From NCBI GenBank assembly GCA_018713975.1, contig DVOB01000016.1, positions 1 to 14,142 of the forward strand: 14,142 bases of DNA. Direction: 5' to 3'. The notes beneath the pieces were generated by a model that saw only the letters and a list, made by a program, of their open reading frames with translations, did no database searches and had not been told where the DNA came from. This stretch comes from Lentihominibacter excrementipullorum. GTDB taxonomy: Bacteria > Bacillota > Clostridia > Peptostreptococcales > Anaerovoracaceae. Shown here piece by piece: positions 1 through 7,436 of the stretch (position 1 is the first letter of the stretch; every line of letters begins with the position of its first letter). A program made the translations under genes and the position numbers.

Positions 1-735
1 GAGGAGGCCGCCAAGAAGGCTGCCGAGGAGGAGGCTAAGCGCCAGGCTGAAGAAGCCGCTCGTCTTCGTGCGGAGGAAGAAGCGAAGATAGCAGCAGAGG
101 CTGAGGCCAGAAGGCGAGCCGAAGAGGAAGCAGCGCGCCTTGCGGAGATCGCTAAGAGAAAGGCTGAAGAGGAGGCGCGGCAGGCTGAGGAGGCCAGGAT
201 AAAGGCTGCCGAAGAAGCTAAACGTCAGGCTGAAGAGGCGGAAAGACTGAGACTTGAGGAAGAAGCCAGACAGCGAGCCGAAGCTGAAGCTAAGATAAAA
301 GCCGCCGAAGAAGCCAGGATAAAGGCGGAAGCTGACTTGAAAGCAGCACAGGAGGCTGCCAGGATAAGAGCACGGCAGGAGGCCAGACTGGCTGCCGAGA
401 CGGAGGCCAGATTCAAGGCCGAGCAGGAAAGAAAGCAGCTGGAAGCCGCGGAGGCTCAGAAGCGTCTTGAAGAAGAACGCCGGAAGATAACCAGAGAAGC
501 CAATCAGGCGGTCGCTCAGGAAGAAGTCCGCAAGGTGATCGAGCAGACAGCCAGGATGAGAGATGAGGAAGCTGCCAAGATAAAAGCCACGGTGGCAGCG
601 ATGAGAGATGGCATCGATCAGATGCGCGACAGCAAGGTAAGCCGTGAAGTGGAGGAAGCGCATCAGGCGACAAAAAACCAGATAAACGAAATGGCCAGAG
701 CGAGGGATACCTTCTTCGCGGAGCTGGAGGAGGCC
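1..735 (+). repeat. Degenerate Ala/Glu/Lys/Arg coiled-coil coding repeats
   Basis: The DNA is built from short variable units rich in GAAGAAGCC, GAGGCT, AAGATAAAAGC and AGGATAAAGGC. For example, the run coding AKRQAEEA occurs near 34-57 and again near 217-240, 183 bases (61 codons) apart, with synonymous differences. AARIKA/AEEARIKA-type units recur near 193-216 and 298-330. The repeats are in frame and without stops, fitting expansion of a coiled coil rather than a non-coding array. Synonymous drift between copies suggests they are not recent exact duplications. Confidence 0.6.
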
Positions 736-2511
736 GAGCCGAAGGCGAGCGGAGCGCAGCCGCAGTCTCAGGACGTGCATTCTGAAAAAGCTGCCGAAAG
801 ACCGGTGACCGGAAGAGAGACGATGCTTTCCAACGAGGAATTTGTACATACGAGGACGATAGATAAAGCCTCCATCAAAGCGGGGCTCAACGATGATACT
901 ATCGTGGCGTCCAAAAAGCCAAATCCGGCGCCTGAAAGTGATGATGAGTTCTTCGACAGCCTGGATAAGGCGGCGGAGACCAATAATATGGCAAGCGGCG
1001 AAGAACAGACGGAACAGCAGCCTGTGCAGAATGACGGGAAAGGCGCGGCTGTTGCCGGAGCGGCGCTGGCCGGTGCAGCCGCAGGTGCTGTTATCGGAGC
1101 AGGAGCCGCAACAGCGTATGCGGACGGGGCGCAGCCAACTGATGCGCAGCCGATAGATTTCAAGACAGGAACAGCCGAAGAGTCGTCTGCCGGGGAAGCT
1201 GATGATCTGCTTTCGCAGTTCGAGAGCGTGAACGATCTGGGCGGCGCTGCTCAGCAGTCACAGACCCAGCAGCCACAGCAGAGTCAGCATACTCAGGAGC
1301 CTGAGGTTCAGGAGCTGCAGTTCCAGCAGGATCAGCCGCAGACCGAACAGCTGGGCGAGATATATCAGGGGACTCAGCAGACAGGTGAGTTCAGGATGAG
1401 CGATACTATCCAGGCCGGGAATCTGAGTGAAGCATTTAAAACAGAGGAAAAACCGGGCCTCAACGAAACGCTGGTGATGCCTAAGAATGAGATGTCCGGA
1501 AGCGATGCCTTCAGGCAGGCCGCGGCAGCCAATGATTTCGACAACTACGGCAATGCCGAGGCGGCGAATTACAGGGAACAGCAGAGGCAAAGAAGCCAGA
1601 ACGACATGGATGACTTCTATGACGACAGCTTTTTCGATGACGAAGATGAGTCCCAGCTTTCCAAGAAAGAGCTGAAGAAGAGAGAAAAGGAGAGAAAGCG
1701 CCTTGAAAAGGAAAGGGCCAAGGAGGCCAAGATCCTCGCGAAGCGCGATTCGGATTTCGATAACGTCGCGTCAGATGACGTAGATGAGGGAGAAAAGAGC
1801 GGCGGCAAAGGCAGACTGGCGCTGAAGATAGTTCTCATAGTCCTTATCGTGATACTCGCTGCGGAAGTCGTAGGCATGGGAATAAGGTTCCTGGCTCCGC
1901 AGAGCGCAGCGGCGGAATTTATCGACAATCAGCTCAACAAGGTGATACAGCTCATAACCGGCGATGATACTGAATACAGCGTCATAGCCGCACAGGTCAG
2001 GACAGAGCCTATGGAAGATAAGACAGACCTTATAAGGTCGCAGCGCGACAGGAATGTGGACGACAATATAAAGGAGATAACCTACAGCTCGGATCTGGCG
2101 TATGATCAGGAAAGGGACGCAGAGGTATCGGACCTGGTCCTATCACAGCCTATGACCCAAGTAGAGTGGGGTAGAGATGAGGATAACTATCCCGTATATT
2201 ATGACGAACAGGTCGTAGGCGAAATAATAGATTTTGAGTCCAATCTGGTCAACCTGATGAGAGACGGCGACGAAGCAGTGCTCGGATCGATAGATCCTGA
2301 CAGCAATTTATATACGGAGATCTCGGCCCTCAGCGGCCAGGGGATGGAAGGGGATTTTGAAAAACTCGAGATTGGAGAGATAAGACAGGCCGGCAATCAC
2401 TATTATGTATGGGTGAGAGAAACCATCGGAGGCAATTCTGTCGAAAGGGTATATGCGATGTATCCGGATCATGAATTCGTCATGATGATGTCGGCGCGCT
2501 ATGAAGTTTAA
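1..2511 (+). CDS. 5'-truncated coiled-coil single-pass membrane protein of unknown function
   Basis: Reading frame 1 is open from the first base, so the start lies outside the window; at least 836 codons are present. A TTG at 337 is an internal codon without a ribosome binding site, not a credible start. Codons 1 to about 245 are almost wholly Ala/Glu/Lys/Arg with EEA/AKR/RQA-type repeats, a long charged coiled coil. Codons 246-605 are low-complexity, acidic and Gln-rich, with a Gly/Ala-rich hydrophobic stretch at 348-373. A Lys/Arg/Glu-rich patch (about 558-580) precedes a strong membrane segment at about 606-628. The remaining ~205 residues are therefore probably outside the cell (positive-inside rule). 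The layout (cytoplasmic region, one membrane span, small C-terminal domain) recalls zinc-ribbon/TcaA-like envelope proteins, but the N-terminus that would show a zinc ribbon is missing and I do not recognise the family. The next gene starts 14 bases after the TAA, implying co-translation with the UPF0182 protein. Confidence 0.75.
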   Translation, partial: EEAAKKAAEEEAKRQAEEAARLRAEEEAKIAAEAEARRRAEEEAARLAEIAKRKAEEEARQAEEARIKAAEEAKRQAEEAERLRLEEEARQRAEAEAKIKAAEEARIKAEADLKAAQEAARIRARQEARLAAETEARFKAEQERKQLEAAEAQKRLEEERRKITREANQAVAQEEVRKVIEQTARMRDEEAAKIKATVAAMRDGIDQMRDSKVSREVEEAHQATKNQINEMARARDTFFAELEEAEPKASGAQPQSQDVHSEKAAERPVTGRETMLSNEEFVHTRTIDKASIKAGLNDDTIVASKKPNPAPESDDEFFDSLDKAAETNNMASGEEQTEQQPVQNDGKGAAVAGAALAGAAAGAVIGAGAATAYADGAQPTDAQPIDFKTGTAEESSAGEADDLLSQFESVNDLGGAAQQSQTQQPQQSQHTQEPEVQELQFQQDQPQTEQLGEIYQGTQQTGEFRMSDTIQAGNLSEAFKTEEKPGLNETLVMPKNEMSGSDAFRQAAAANDFDNYGNAEAANYREQQRQRSQNDMDDFYDDSFFDDEDESQLSKKELKKREKERKRLEKERAKEAKILAKRDSDFDNVASDDVDEGEKSGGKGRLALKIVLIVLIVILAAEVVGMGIRFLAPQSAAAEFIDNQLNKVIQLITGDDTEYSVIAAQVRTEPMEDKTDLIRSQRDRNVDDNIKEITYSSDLAYDQERDAEVSDLVLSQPMTQVEWGRDEDNYPVYYDEQVVGEIIDFESNLVNLMRDGDEAVLGSIDPDSNLYTEISALSGQGMEGDFEKLEIGEIRQAGNHYYVWVRETIGGNSVERVYAMYPDHEFVMMMSARYEV

Positions 2512-2513
2512 TG

Positions 2514-2520
2514 AGGAGGT
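2514..2520 (+). promoter_or_regulatory. Ribosome binding site that fixes a TTG start
   Basis: AGGAGGT lies 5 bases before the TTG at 2526. It is a near-perfect anti-16S match and begins only 2 bases after the TAA of the upstream gene. No ATG or GTG in the same frame lies nearby, so this site decides that the UPF0182 gene starts at TTG. Confidence 0.85.
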
Positions 2521-2525
2521 AAACT

Positions 2526-5411
2526 TTGGCAAAAGGGAAGAAGAGGAGACCGTTATTGTGGATAATAGTGGCTGTGGTCGTGATCCTGCTGCTGTTTTTC
2601 AGCCTGATAGGGTTCATTACGGACTTCATCTGGTTCAAAGAGCTGGACTACGTATCGGTATTTTTCACTAAGCTGTTCACGCAGATAAAGATAGGTGTAC
2701 CTACATTTGTAGTGGTGACCTTTCTTGCATACGTGTATCTCAAAGTTCTCAAGAGAGGATATTTTAAGAAGATATCGTCCGATGAACCTGTGAACCATGG
2801 CAGGCTCAATCTGATATCGTGGGGATTGGCGGCAATATATGGCGCCATAACGACGTTTTTTGCCGTTACCAGATTGTGGTTCGATTTTTTGCAATTCGTA
2901 AACAGTACGGACTTTGATATCAAAGATCCGCTTTATAATATGGATGTATCCTTCTATGTTTTCAGGCTTGATTTCATAGAGGAGGTGAATCAGATCGTTT
3001 TGGTACTGCTGATAGCGTTTGCGGTGCTGACGGTCATTTACTATTCGATACTGCTGTCCATGAGGACGCCGAAGATATTCGAGGAAGGCGACGACAGTTT
3101 CGGAAGTGCTTCCAATGAGAATGCCGGCTCAGCGGGTGCCGGCGGCGGATCGCCTTTTGGAAACATGGGGGGAATGTTCGGTAAGTTTGCCGAGTCCTTC
3201 GCGGGAAAAGCCGGCAATGGCGGGTTCAAAAGGCCTTCTGGAGGCGGAGCGCTGGATAACAAGAACCTGAAGATGCTGGTGAGCATTGCCGAAAAGCAGC
3301 TGATCATCGTGGGCGTACTGTTCTTTCTCATGGTGGGAGTAAACTTTTTCCTGAGACAATACGGGCTGCTGTTTGAAAACACAGGAGCAGTTTACGGAGC
3401 GGGATTCACGGCTGTCAATGTGACCCTCTGGATGTACAGGATAATTATGGTGCTGTCGGTGATAGCCGCCATCGGATTCGCGGTGGGTATAAACAAGAGA
3501 CGCGTGAAATACGTGGTGACAGTGCCTGTGTTGATGATAATCATCGGCCTGGTCGGATCGGGAGCCGGGCTGCTGGTTCAGAACCTGGTCGTTACTCCTG
3601 ACGAGATAAACAAGGAGAGTCAGTATCTGGAAAGCAACATCGAATTCACGCAGGCGGCCTACGGGCTGGACAATGTTGATACAAGGGAATTCGCGGCCAG
3701 CAATGATCTGACGTCCGAGGATATCAGCAATAACGATGAGACTATATCCAACATCAGGATAAACGACTATGAGCCGACCAACACTTTCTACAATCAGACC
3801 CAGGCCATAAGGCAGTACTATTCGTTCAACGATGTGGATGTGGACAGATATATGATAAACGGAGAGTACACCCAGACCTTCCTGTCGGCCAGGGAGATAC
3901 AGGAAAGCTCCATCAAGGACACGTGGCTCAACAAGCACCTCAAGTACACCCACGGTTACGGCATAACCCTTTCCAGGGTGGATCAGATAACGGCCAGCGG
4001 TCAGCCTGATGTGCTGGTAGGGGATATCCCGCCGGTATCCAGCGTCGAGGATATACAGATAACTCGGCCGGAGATATACTATGGAGAACTGACCAACAAT
4101 TATGTACTGGTCAATACGTCAGAGGATGAGTTCGACTACCCTGACGGCAACGAAAATAAATATACCCAGTACGAGGGAACGGCTGGAATAAAGCTGAATC
4201 CGCTCAACAGGTTCATGTTCGCCGTCAAGGAGAGAAGCTTGAAGATGCTGGTATCGGGCAATATCAACAGCGATTCCAGGATATTGATAAACAGAAACAT
4301 CGAGGAAAGAGTAAGGGAGATCATGCCGTATCTGGAGTACGATGAAGACCCTTATATGTTCACAGTCGACGGAAAACTGTACTGGATAATAGACGCATAC
4401 ACCTATACCAACAGATATCCGTATTCTGAACCTTACAGCAGTAATTCGGATGTCAATTATATAAGGAATTCTGTAAAGGTAGTCATCGACGCCTATAACG
4501 GAACGACTGACTATTACATCGTGGATGATACAGATCCTATCGCTCAGAATTTCAAGAAGATATACCCTGACCTGTTCAAGGATCTGGATGATATGCCTGA
4601 AAGCATACAGGCTCACATGAGATATCCGGATACGTTATTGGATATCCAGGCGCAGGTATACCAGAGATATCACATGAACGACGTCAACGTCTTCTATCAG
4701 AACGAGGACCTGTGGGAAATATCCGATGAGATATACGGCACTAAAGAGCTGAGGATGACTCCTAACTACTACATCATGAAGCTGCCGGGAGAGGAAAAGG
4801 CTGAATTTGTAAATTCCATACCGTTCACTCCTAAGGATAAGCGAAATCTGATGGGACTCTTTGTGGCCAGGAACGATGGCGAAAATTATGGTGAACTGAT
4901 ACTGTACCAGATGCCGAAGAGCAAGACGGTATATGGACCTATGCAGGTCGAAGCCCAGATAGACCAGAATACGGAGATATCCGAAGATTTCTCGCTCTGG
5001 AGCTCGGCAGGGTCACAGTACAGCAGAGGAAATATGTTCATTGTTCCGATAGAGGATTCGCTGCTCTATATCGAGCCGGTATATCTGGAGGCCACCAATT
5101 CCAGTATTCCTGAAGTCAAGAGAGTTATCGTAGCTTACGGAGACAGGATCGCCTACGAGACTACCCTGGCGGAAGCGCTCAATTCCCTGTTCGGAGAAGG
5201 AAGCGCTGAGGAAAGCACAGGAAGCGATCAGTCAGCCGCAGCCGGAGAGGGCAGCGGCGGTCAGGATCAGACCATGAGCCAGGCACAGGTGATCTCCAAT
5301 GCTCAGCAGGCATTTGCAAATGCCCAGAAAGCATCCCAGGAAGGAGACTGGGCCGCATACGGCCAGTATCTGGATGAGCTGGAGCAGTATTTGAATATGT
5401 TAAGTGAATAA
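2526..5411 (+). CDS. UPF0182 (COG1615) family integral membrane protein
   Basis: 961 residues from a TTG start. Predicted membrane segments lie at about residues 10-30, 55-75, 98-118, 155-178, 256-276, 303-322 and 328-352, giving the seven-span N-terminal half typical of UPF0182. After the last span comes the family-like stretch NKESQYLESNIEFTQAAYGLD (about 362-382), then a large extracytoplasmic region rich in Tyr/Asn/Asp (VYQRYHMNDVNVFYQNED near 711-728). The C-terminus ends in a low-complexity Ser/Gly/Gln linker and an Ala-rich helix with a GDWAAYG motif, also characteristic of the family. The length is normal for the group (about 900-1000). The molecular function of UPF0182 is unknown. 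A Gly-rich insert at about residues 190-245, between spans 4 and 5 and probably cytoplasmic, is a notable local feature. It is probably co-translated with the upstream coiled-coil membrane protein, so the two may act together in the envelope. Confidence 0.9.
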   Translation: MAKGKKRRPLLWIIVAVVVILLLFFSLIGFITDFIWFKELDYVSVFFTKLFTQIKIGVPTFVVVTFLAYVYLKVLKRGYFKKISSDEPVNHGRLNLISWGLAAIYGAITTFFAVTRLWFDFLQFVNSTDFDIKDPLYNMDVSFYVFRLDFIEEVNQIVLVLLIAFAVLTVIYYSILLSMRTPKIFEEGDDSFGSASNENAGSAGAGGGSPFGNMGGMFGKFAESFAGKAGNGGFKRPSGGGALDNKNLKMLVSIAEKQLIIVGVLFFLMVGVNFFLRQYGLLFENTGAVYGAGFTAVNVTLWMYRIIMVLSVIAAIGFAVGINKRRVKYVVTVPVLMIIIGLVGSGAGLLVQNLVVTPDEINKESQYLESNIEFTQAAYGLDNVDTREFAASNDLTSEDISNNDETISNIRINDYEPTNTFYNQTQAIRQYYSFNDVDVDRYMINGEYTQTFLSAREIQESSIKDTWLNKHLKYTHGYGITLSRVDQITASGQPDVLVGDIPPVSSVEDIQITRPEIYYGELTNNYVLVNTSEDEFDYPDGNENKYTQYEGTAGIKLNPLNRFMFAVKERSLKMLVSGNINSDSRILINRNIEERVREIMPYLEYDEDPYMFTVDGKLYWIIDAYTYTNRYPYSEPYSSNSDVNYIRNSVKVVIDAYNGTTDYYIVDDTDPIAQNFKKIYPDLFKDLDDMPESIQAHMRYPDTLLDIQAQVYQRYHMNDVNVFYQNEDLWEISDEIYGTKELRMTPNYYIMKLPGEEKAEFVNSIPFTPKDKRNLMGLFVARNDGENYGELILYQMPKSKTVYGPMQVEAQIDQNTEISEDFSLWSSAGSQYSRGNMFIVPIEDSLLYIEPVYLEATNSSIPEVKRVIVAYGDRIAYETTLAEALNSLFGEGSAEESTGSDQSAAAGEGSGGQDQTMSQAQVISNAQQAFANAQKASQEGDWAAYGQYLDELEQYLNMLSE

Positions 5412-5421
5412 TAATATCGTT

Positions 5422-5465
5422 CGGAACATTCCCTTTATGCCGTTAGGTCTGACGGGAATGTTCTG
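5422..5465 (+). terminator. Long inverted repeat after the UPF0182 gene; possible terminator or leader hairpin
   Basis: GAACATTCCC (5424-5433) and GGGAATGTTC (5454-5463) are perfectly complementary over 10 bases, extended by a G-T wobble and a C-G pair to 5422/5465. The 20-base loop can form an alternative inner hairpin (CCGTTA...TGACGG, 5440-5455) that competes with the outer stem. No strong U-run follows, so this is not a textbook intrinsic terminator. It separates the envelope pair from the glutamine synthetase operon and could terminate, protect the 3' end, or act as a 5' leader element for the downstream gene. Confidence 0.5.
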
Positions 5466-5497
5466 TCGTTCTAAGCGAGATACAAAGGAGATGAGTT

Positions 5498-7414
5498 ATG
5501 TTATCGTATGATTTGGACAAGATGCTATACGTTATTCCCGCGGACAGTCATGAGCCGGAAAAGGTCAGGGAAATACTGCGGCAGCACCCGGAGATAAAGT
5601 TCGTATCACTTATGGGTATAGATATAGGAGGCCACGACACCGACGAGAAGATACCGGTGGAGGAATTCATCGACGATATGGAAAAATTTCTTGAAAACGG
5701 TGTCCAGACGGACGGTTCCAGTGTAGTGCTCCCTAACATAGCGAAACTCAACAATGCCAAGGTGGATATCATACCGGATTCTACCGTCAACTGGTTCGTG
5801 GATCATAATTTCAACTATCCGGATCACGAGACAGGGCTTCCGGTAGGGACCCTCAGGATACCATCATCACTGGTCCATAACGATTCATATCGTGTCGGGT
5901 CCAGGGTGATCCTCAGAGACGCCATACACAATTTCAACGAGGATCTGATGGAGCTGCTCAGGGAGAATCCGTATGTGTTCCGGTATCTGGATCTGGACAG
6001 TGTCGACGAGATAGAAGGCATAGAGGTCACAGCCGCTACGGAGCTGGAATTCTGGGTCAAGACTCCGGATGACGATGCCGACAGAGAACAGCTTTCCACG
6101 GCTCAGATGCTTAAAGAGCAATATTGGAAGAGGACTACCGGTCCGGTGAGGACTGCGCTGGAAGAAGTGATGGTAGTGCTTCAGAAGTATGGCTTCAATA
6201 TGGAAATGGGACATAAAGAAGTCGGTGGAGTCAAGGCCAAGCTGGGCAACTCGGGGAATTATGACCATGTGATGGAACAATTGGAGATAGACTGGAAATT
6301 CTCATCGGCTATACAGGCGGCCGACAATGAAAACCAGATAAAATATGTAGTCCGTGATATATTCAGGACTTACGGCCTGGAAGTCACGTTCATGGCCAAG
6401 CCTGTGGAAGGTGTGGCGGGAAACGGCGAACATACTCACATGGGTGTGGCGGCCAGACTTAAGGACGGAAGGCGTGTAAACCTCTTCTCGCCTGCCGATG
6501 TGGAGAACGAATTCCTGAGTCCCGTAGGCTTTGGCGCGCTGATGGGACTGTTGAAAAATTACGATGTGGTCAATCCTTTCGTCAGCTCCACCAACGATTC
6601 CCTCAACAGACTGAAGCCGGGATATGAGGCTCCTGTCTGCACGGTGACATCCCTGGGACACAGCGCGAAAATGCCGTCGAGGAACAGGACGGTGCTCGTA
6701 GGACTGGTGAGACAGATAGGCAACACTATGGCTACCAGATTCGAGCTGAGATCGCCAAACCCTAAGAGCAATACATATCTGGTTCTGGCCGCTTCGTACA
6801 TGGCCATGCTGGATGGCATAAAGGAAGCGCTGGAGCACAGCAAGACGCCTGCCGAGCTGGAACAGTCCATTTCCAAGGAGTACGGAGAGGAAGACTTCTA
6901 TCTGGAAAAGGACAGGATGTACAGGAGCGAGAAGGACGTGTTTGACGAATATACGGCCGATGAGCGTGATGAGTTCTTCGGCAGAGCGCCAAGGACCGTA
7001 TGGGAGAATCTGAAAGCATTTGATGAGCATGCCGATAAGCTGGCCATATTCAAGAGAGACGATGTGATGACCGATGTGACGCTGGATTCCTACAGAGAAG
7101 CCGTCAGAGCACAGTGGGCTACCGAGCTCCATGACAGGATAATCCCTGACACCATGGATTTCATCAGAGCCTGCAGCAAGGCCCATGATGAAATGGACTG
7201 TGTCGATTACGACAGACATTACTGGGAGAGGATACAGCGGCTGCGGAATTATCTGGGCAGAGATACTCTCGACAAATATTGCCTGCTCACCAGGATAAAG
7301 CAAGCCCTTGACAGCGGAAGATACAACGATGCCTCCGATATGCAGATAGAGATGCAGGAGGTGGTGGCGGAGCTTACGCGGCTTTATATAATATACAAGA
7401 AAAACTTATTTTAA
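5498..7414 (+). CDS. glnA: Glutamine synthetase, long non-standard form
   Basis: 638 residues; the ATG is 7 bases after AAGGAG (5485-5490). It should catalyse ATP-dependent formation of glutamine from glutamate and ammonia. Landmarks of the type I fold are visible: DGSS loop (72-75); TELEF with E182/E184; KEVGG with E241; LEIDW with E263; GNGEHTH (308-314) with H312/H314; RLKPGYEAP (371-379); SRNR (394-397); RFELRSP (414-420) with E416 and R418. These match the known metal, ATP and glutamate ligands of the family. Departures: about 14 extra residues between E241 and E263; Glu at 311 and Gly at 316 where type I enzymes usually have Met and Ser; no recognisable adenylylation-tyrosine segment; and a helical C-terminal part that makes it nearly 200 residues longer than typical ~444-residue Gram-positive GlnA, yet shorter than classical ~700-residue type III. 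Assignment to glutamine synthetase is firm; the subclass, and whether it might use a related substrate, is uncertain. serS follows after 22 bases. Confidence 0.88.
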   Translation: MLSYDLDKMLYVIPADSHEPEKVREILRQHPEIKFVSLMGIDIGGHDTDEKIPVEEFIDDMEKFLENGVQTDGSSVVLPNIAKLNNAKVDIIPDSTVNWFVDHNFNYPDHETGLPVGTLRIPSSLVHNDSYRVGSRVILRDAIHNFNEDLMELLRENPYVFRYLDLDSVDEIEGIEVTAATELEFWVKTPDDDADREQLSTAQMLKEQYWKRTTGPVRTALEEVMVVLQKYGFNMEMGHKEVGGVKAKLGNSGNYDHVMEQLEIDWKFSSAIQAADNENQIKYVVRDIFRTYGLEVTFMAKPVEGVAGNGEHTHMGVAARLKDGRRVNLFSPADVENEFLSPVGFGALMGLLKNYDVVNPFVSSTNDSLNRLKPGYEAPVCTVTSLGHSAKMPSRNRTVLVGLVRQIGNTMATRFELRSPNPKSNTYLVLAASYMAMLDGIKEALEHSKTPAELEQSISKEYGEEDFYLEKDRMYRSEKDVFDEYTADERDEFFGRAPRTVWENLKAFDEHADKLAIFKRDDVMTDVTLDSYREAVRAQWATELHDRIIPDTMDFIRACSKAHDEMDCVDYDRHYWERIQRLRNYLGRDTLDKYCLLTRIKQALDSGRYNDASDMQIEMQEVVAELTRLYIIYKKNLF

Positions 7415-7436
7415 ACAGTGACGGAGGAAAAGTGAA

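Noticed and set aside
337..339. TTG as the start of the first gene.
   Set aside because: The frame is open to base 1 with the same coiled-coil composition upstream, and no ribosome binding site precedes the TTG.
1..735. CRISPR-like or tandem non-coding repeat array.
   Set aside because: Units are variable in length, in frame, and encode a continuous charged coiled coil; there are no constant repeats with unique spacers.
3129..3953. Long open frame on the minus strand inside the UPF0182 gene.
   Set aside because: It lies wholly opposite a well-supported gene, has no ribosome binding site or recognisable domain, and reads as His/Arg/Val-rich low-information sequence.
6188..6300. Apparent loss of the second catalytic glutamate of glutamine synthetase (Lys where Glu is expected just after KEVGG).
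   Set aside because: Aligning the following block shows the Glu is retained as E263 in LEIDW; the shift is caused by an insertion, not a lost residue.
6302..7303. Minus-strand open frame of 333 codons inside the glutamine synthetase gene.
   Set aside because: Antisense to conserved motifs of a clear gene, with no recognisable domain; an artefact of codon composition.
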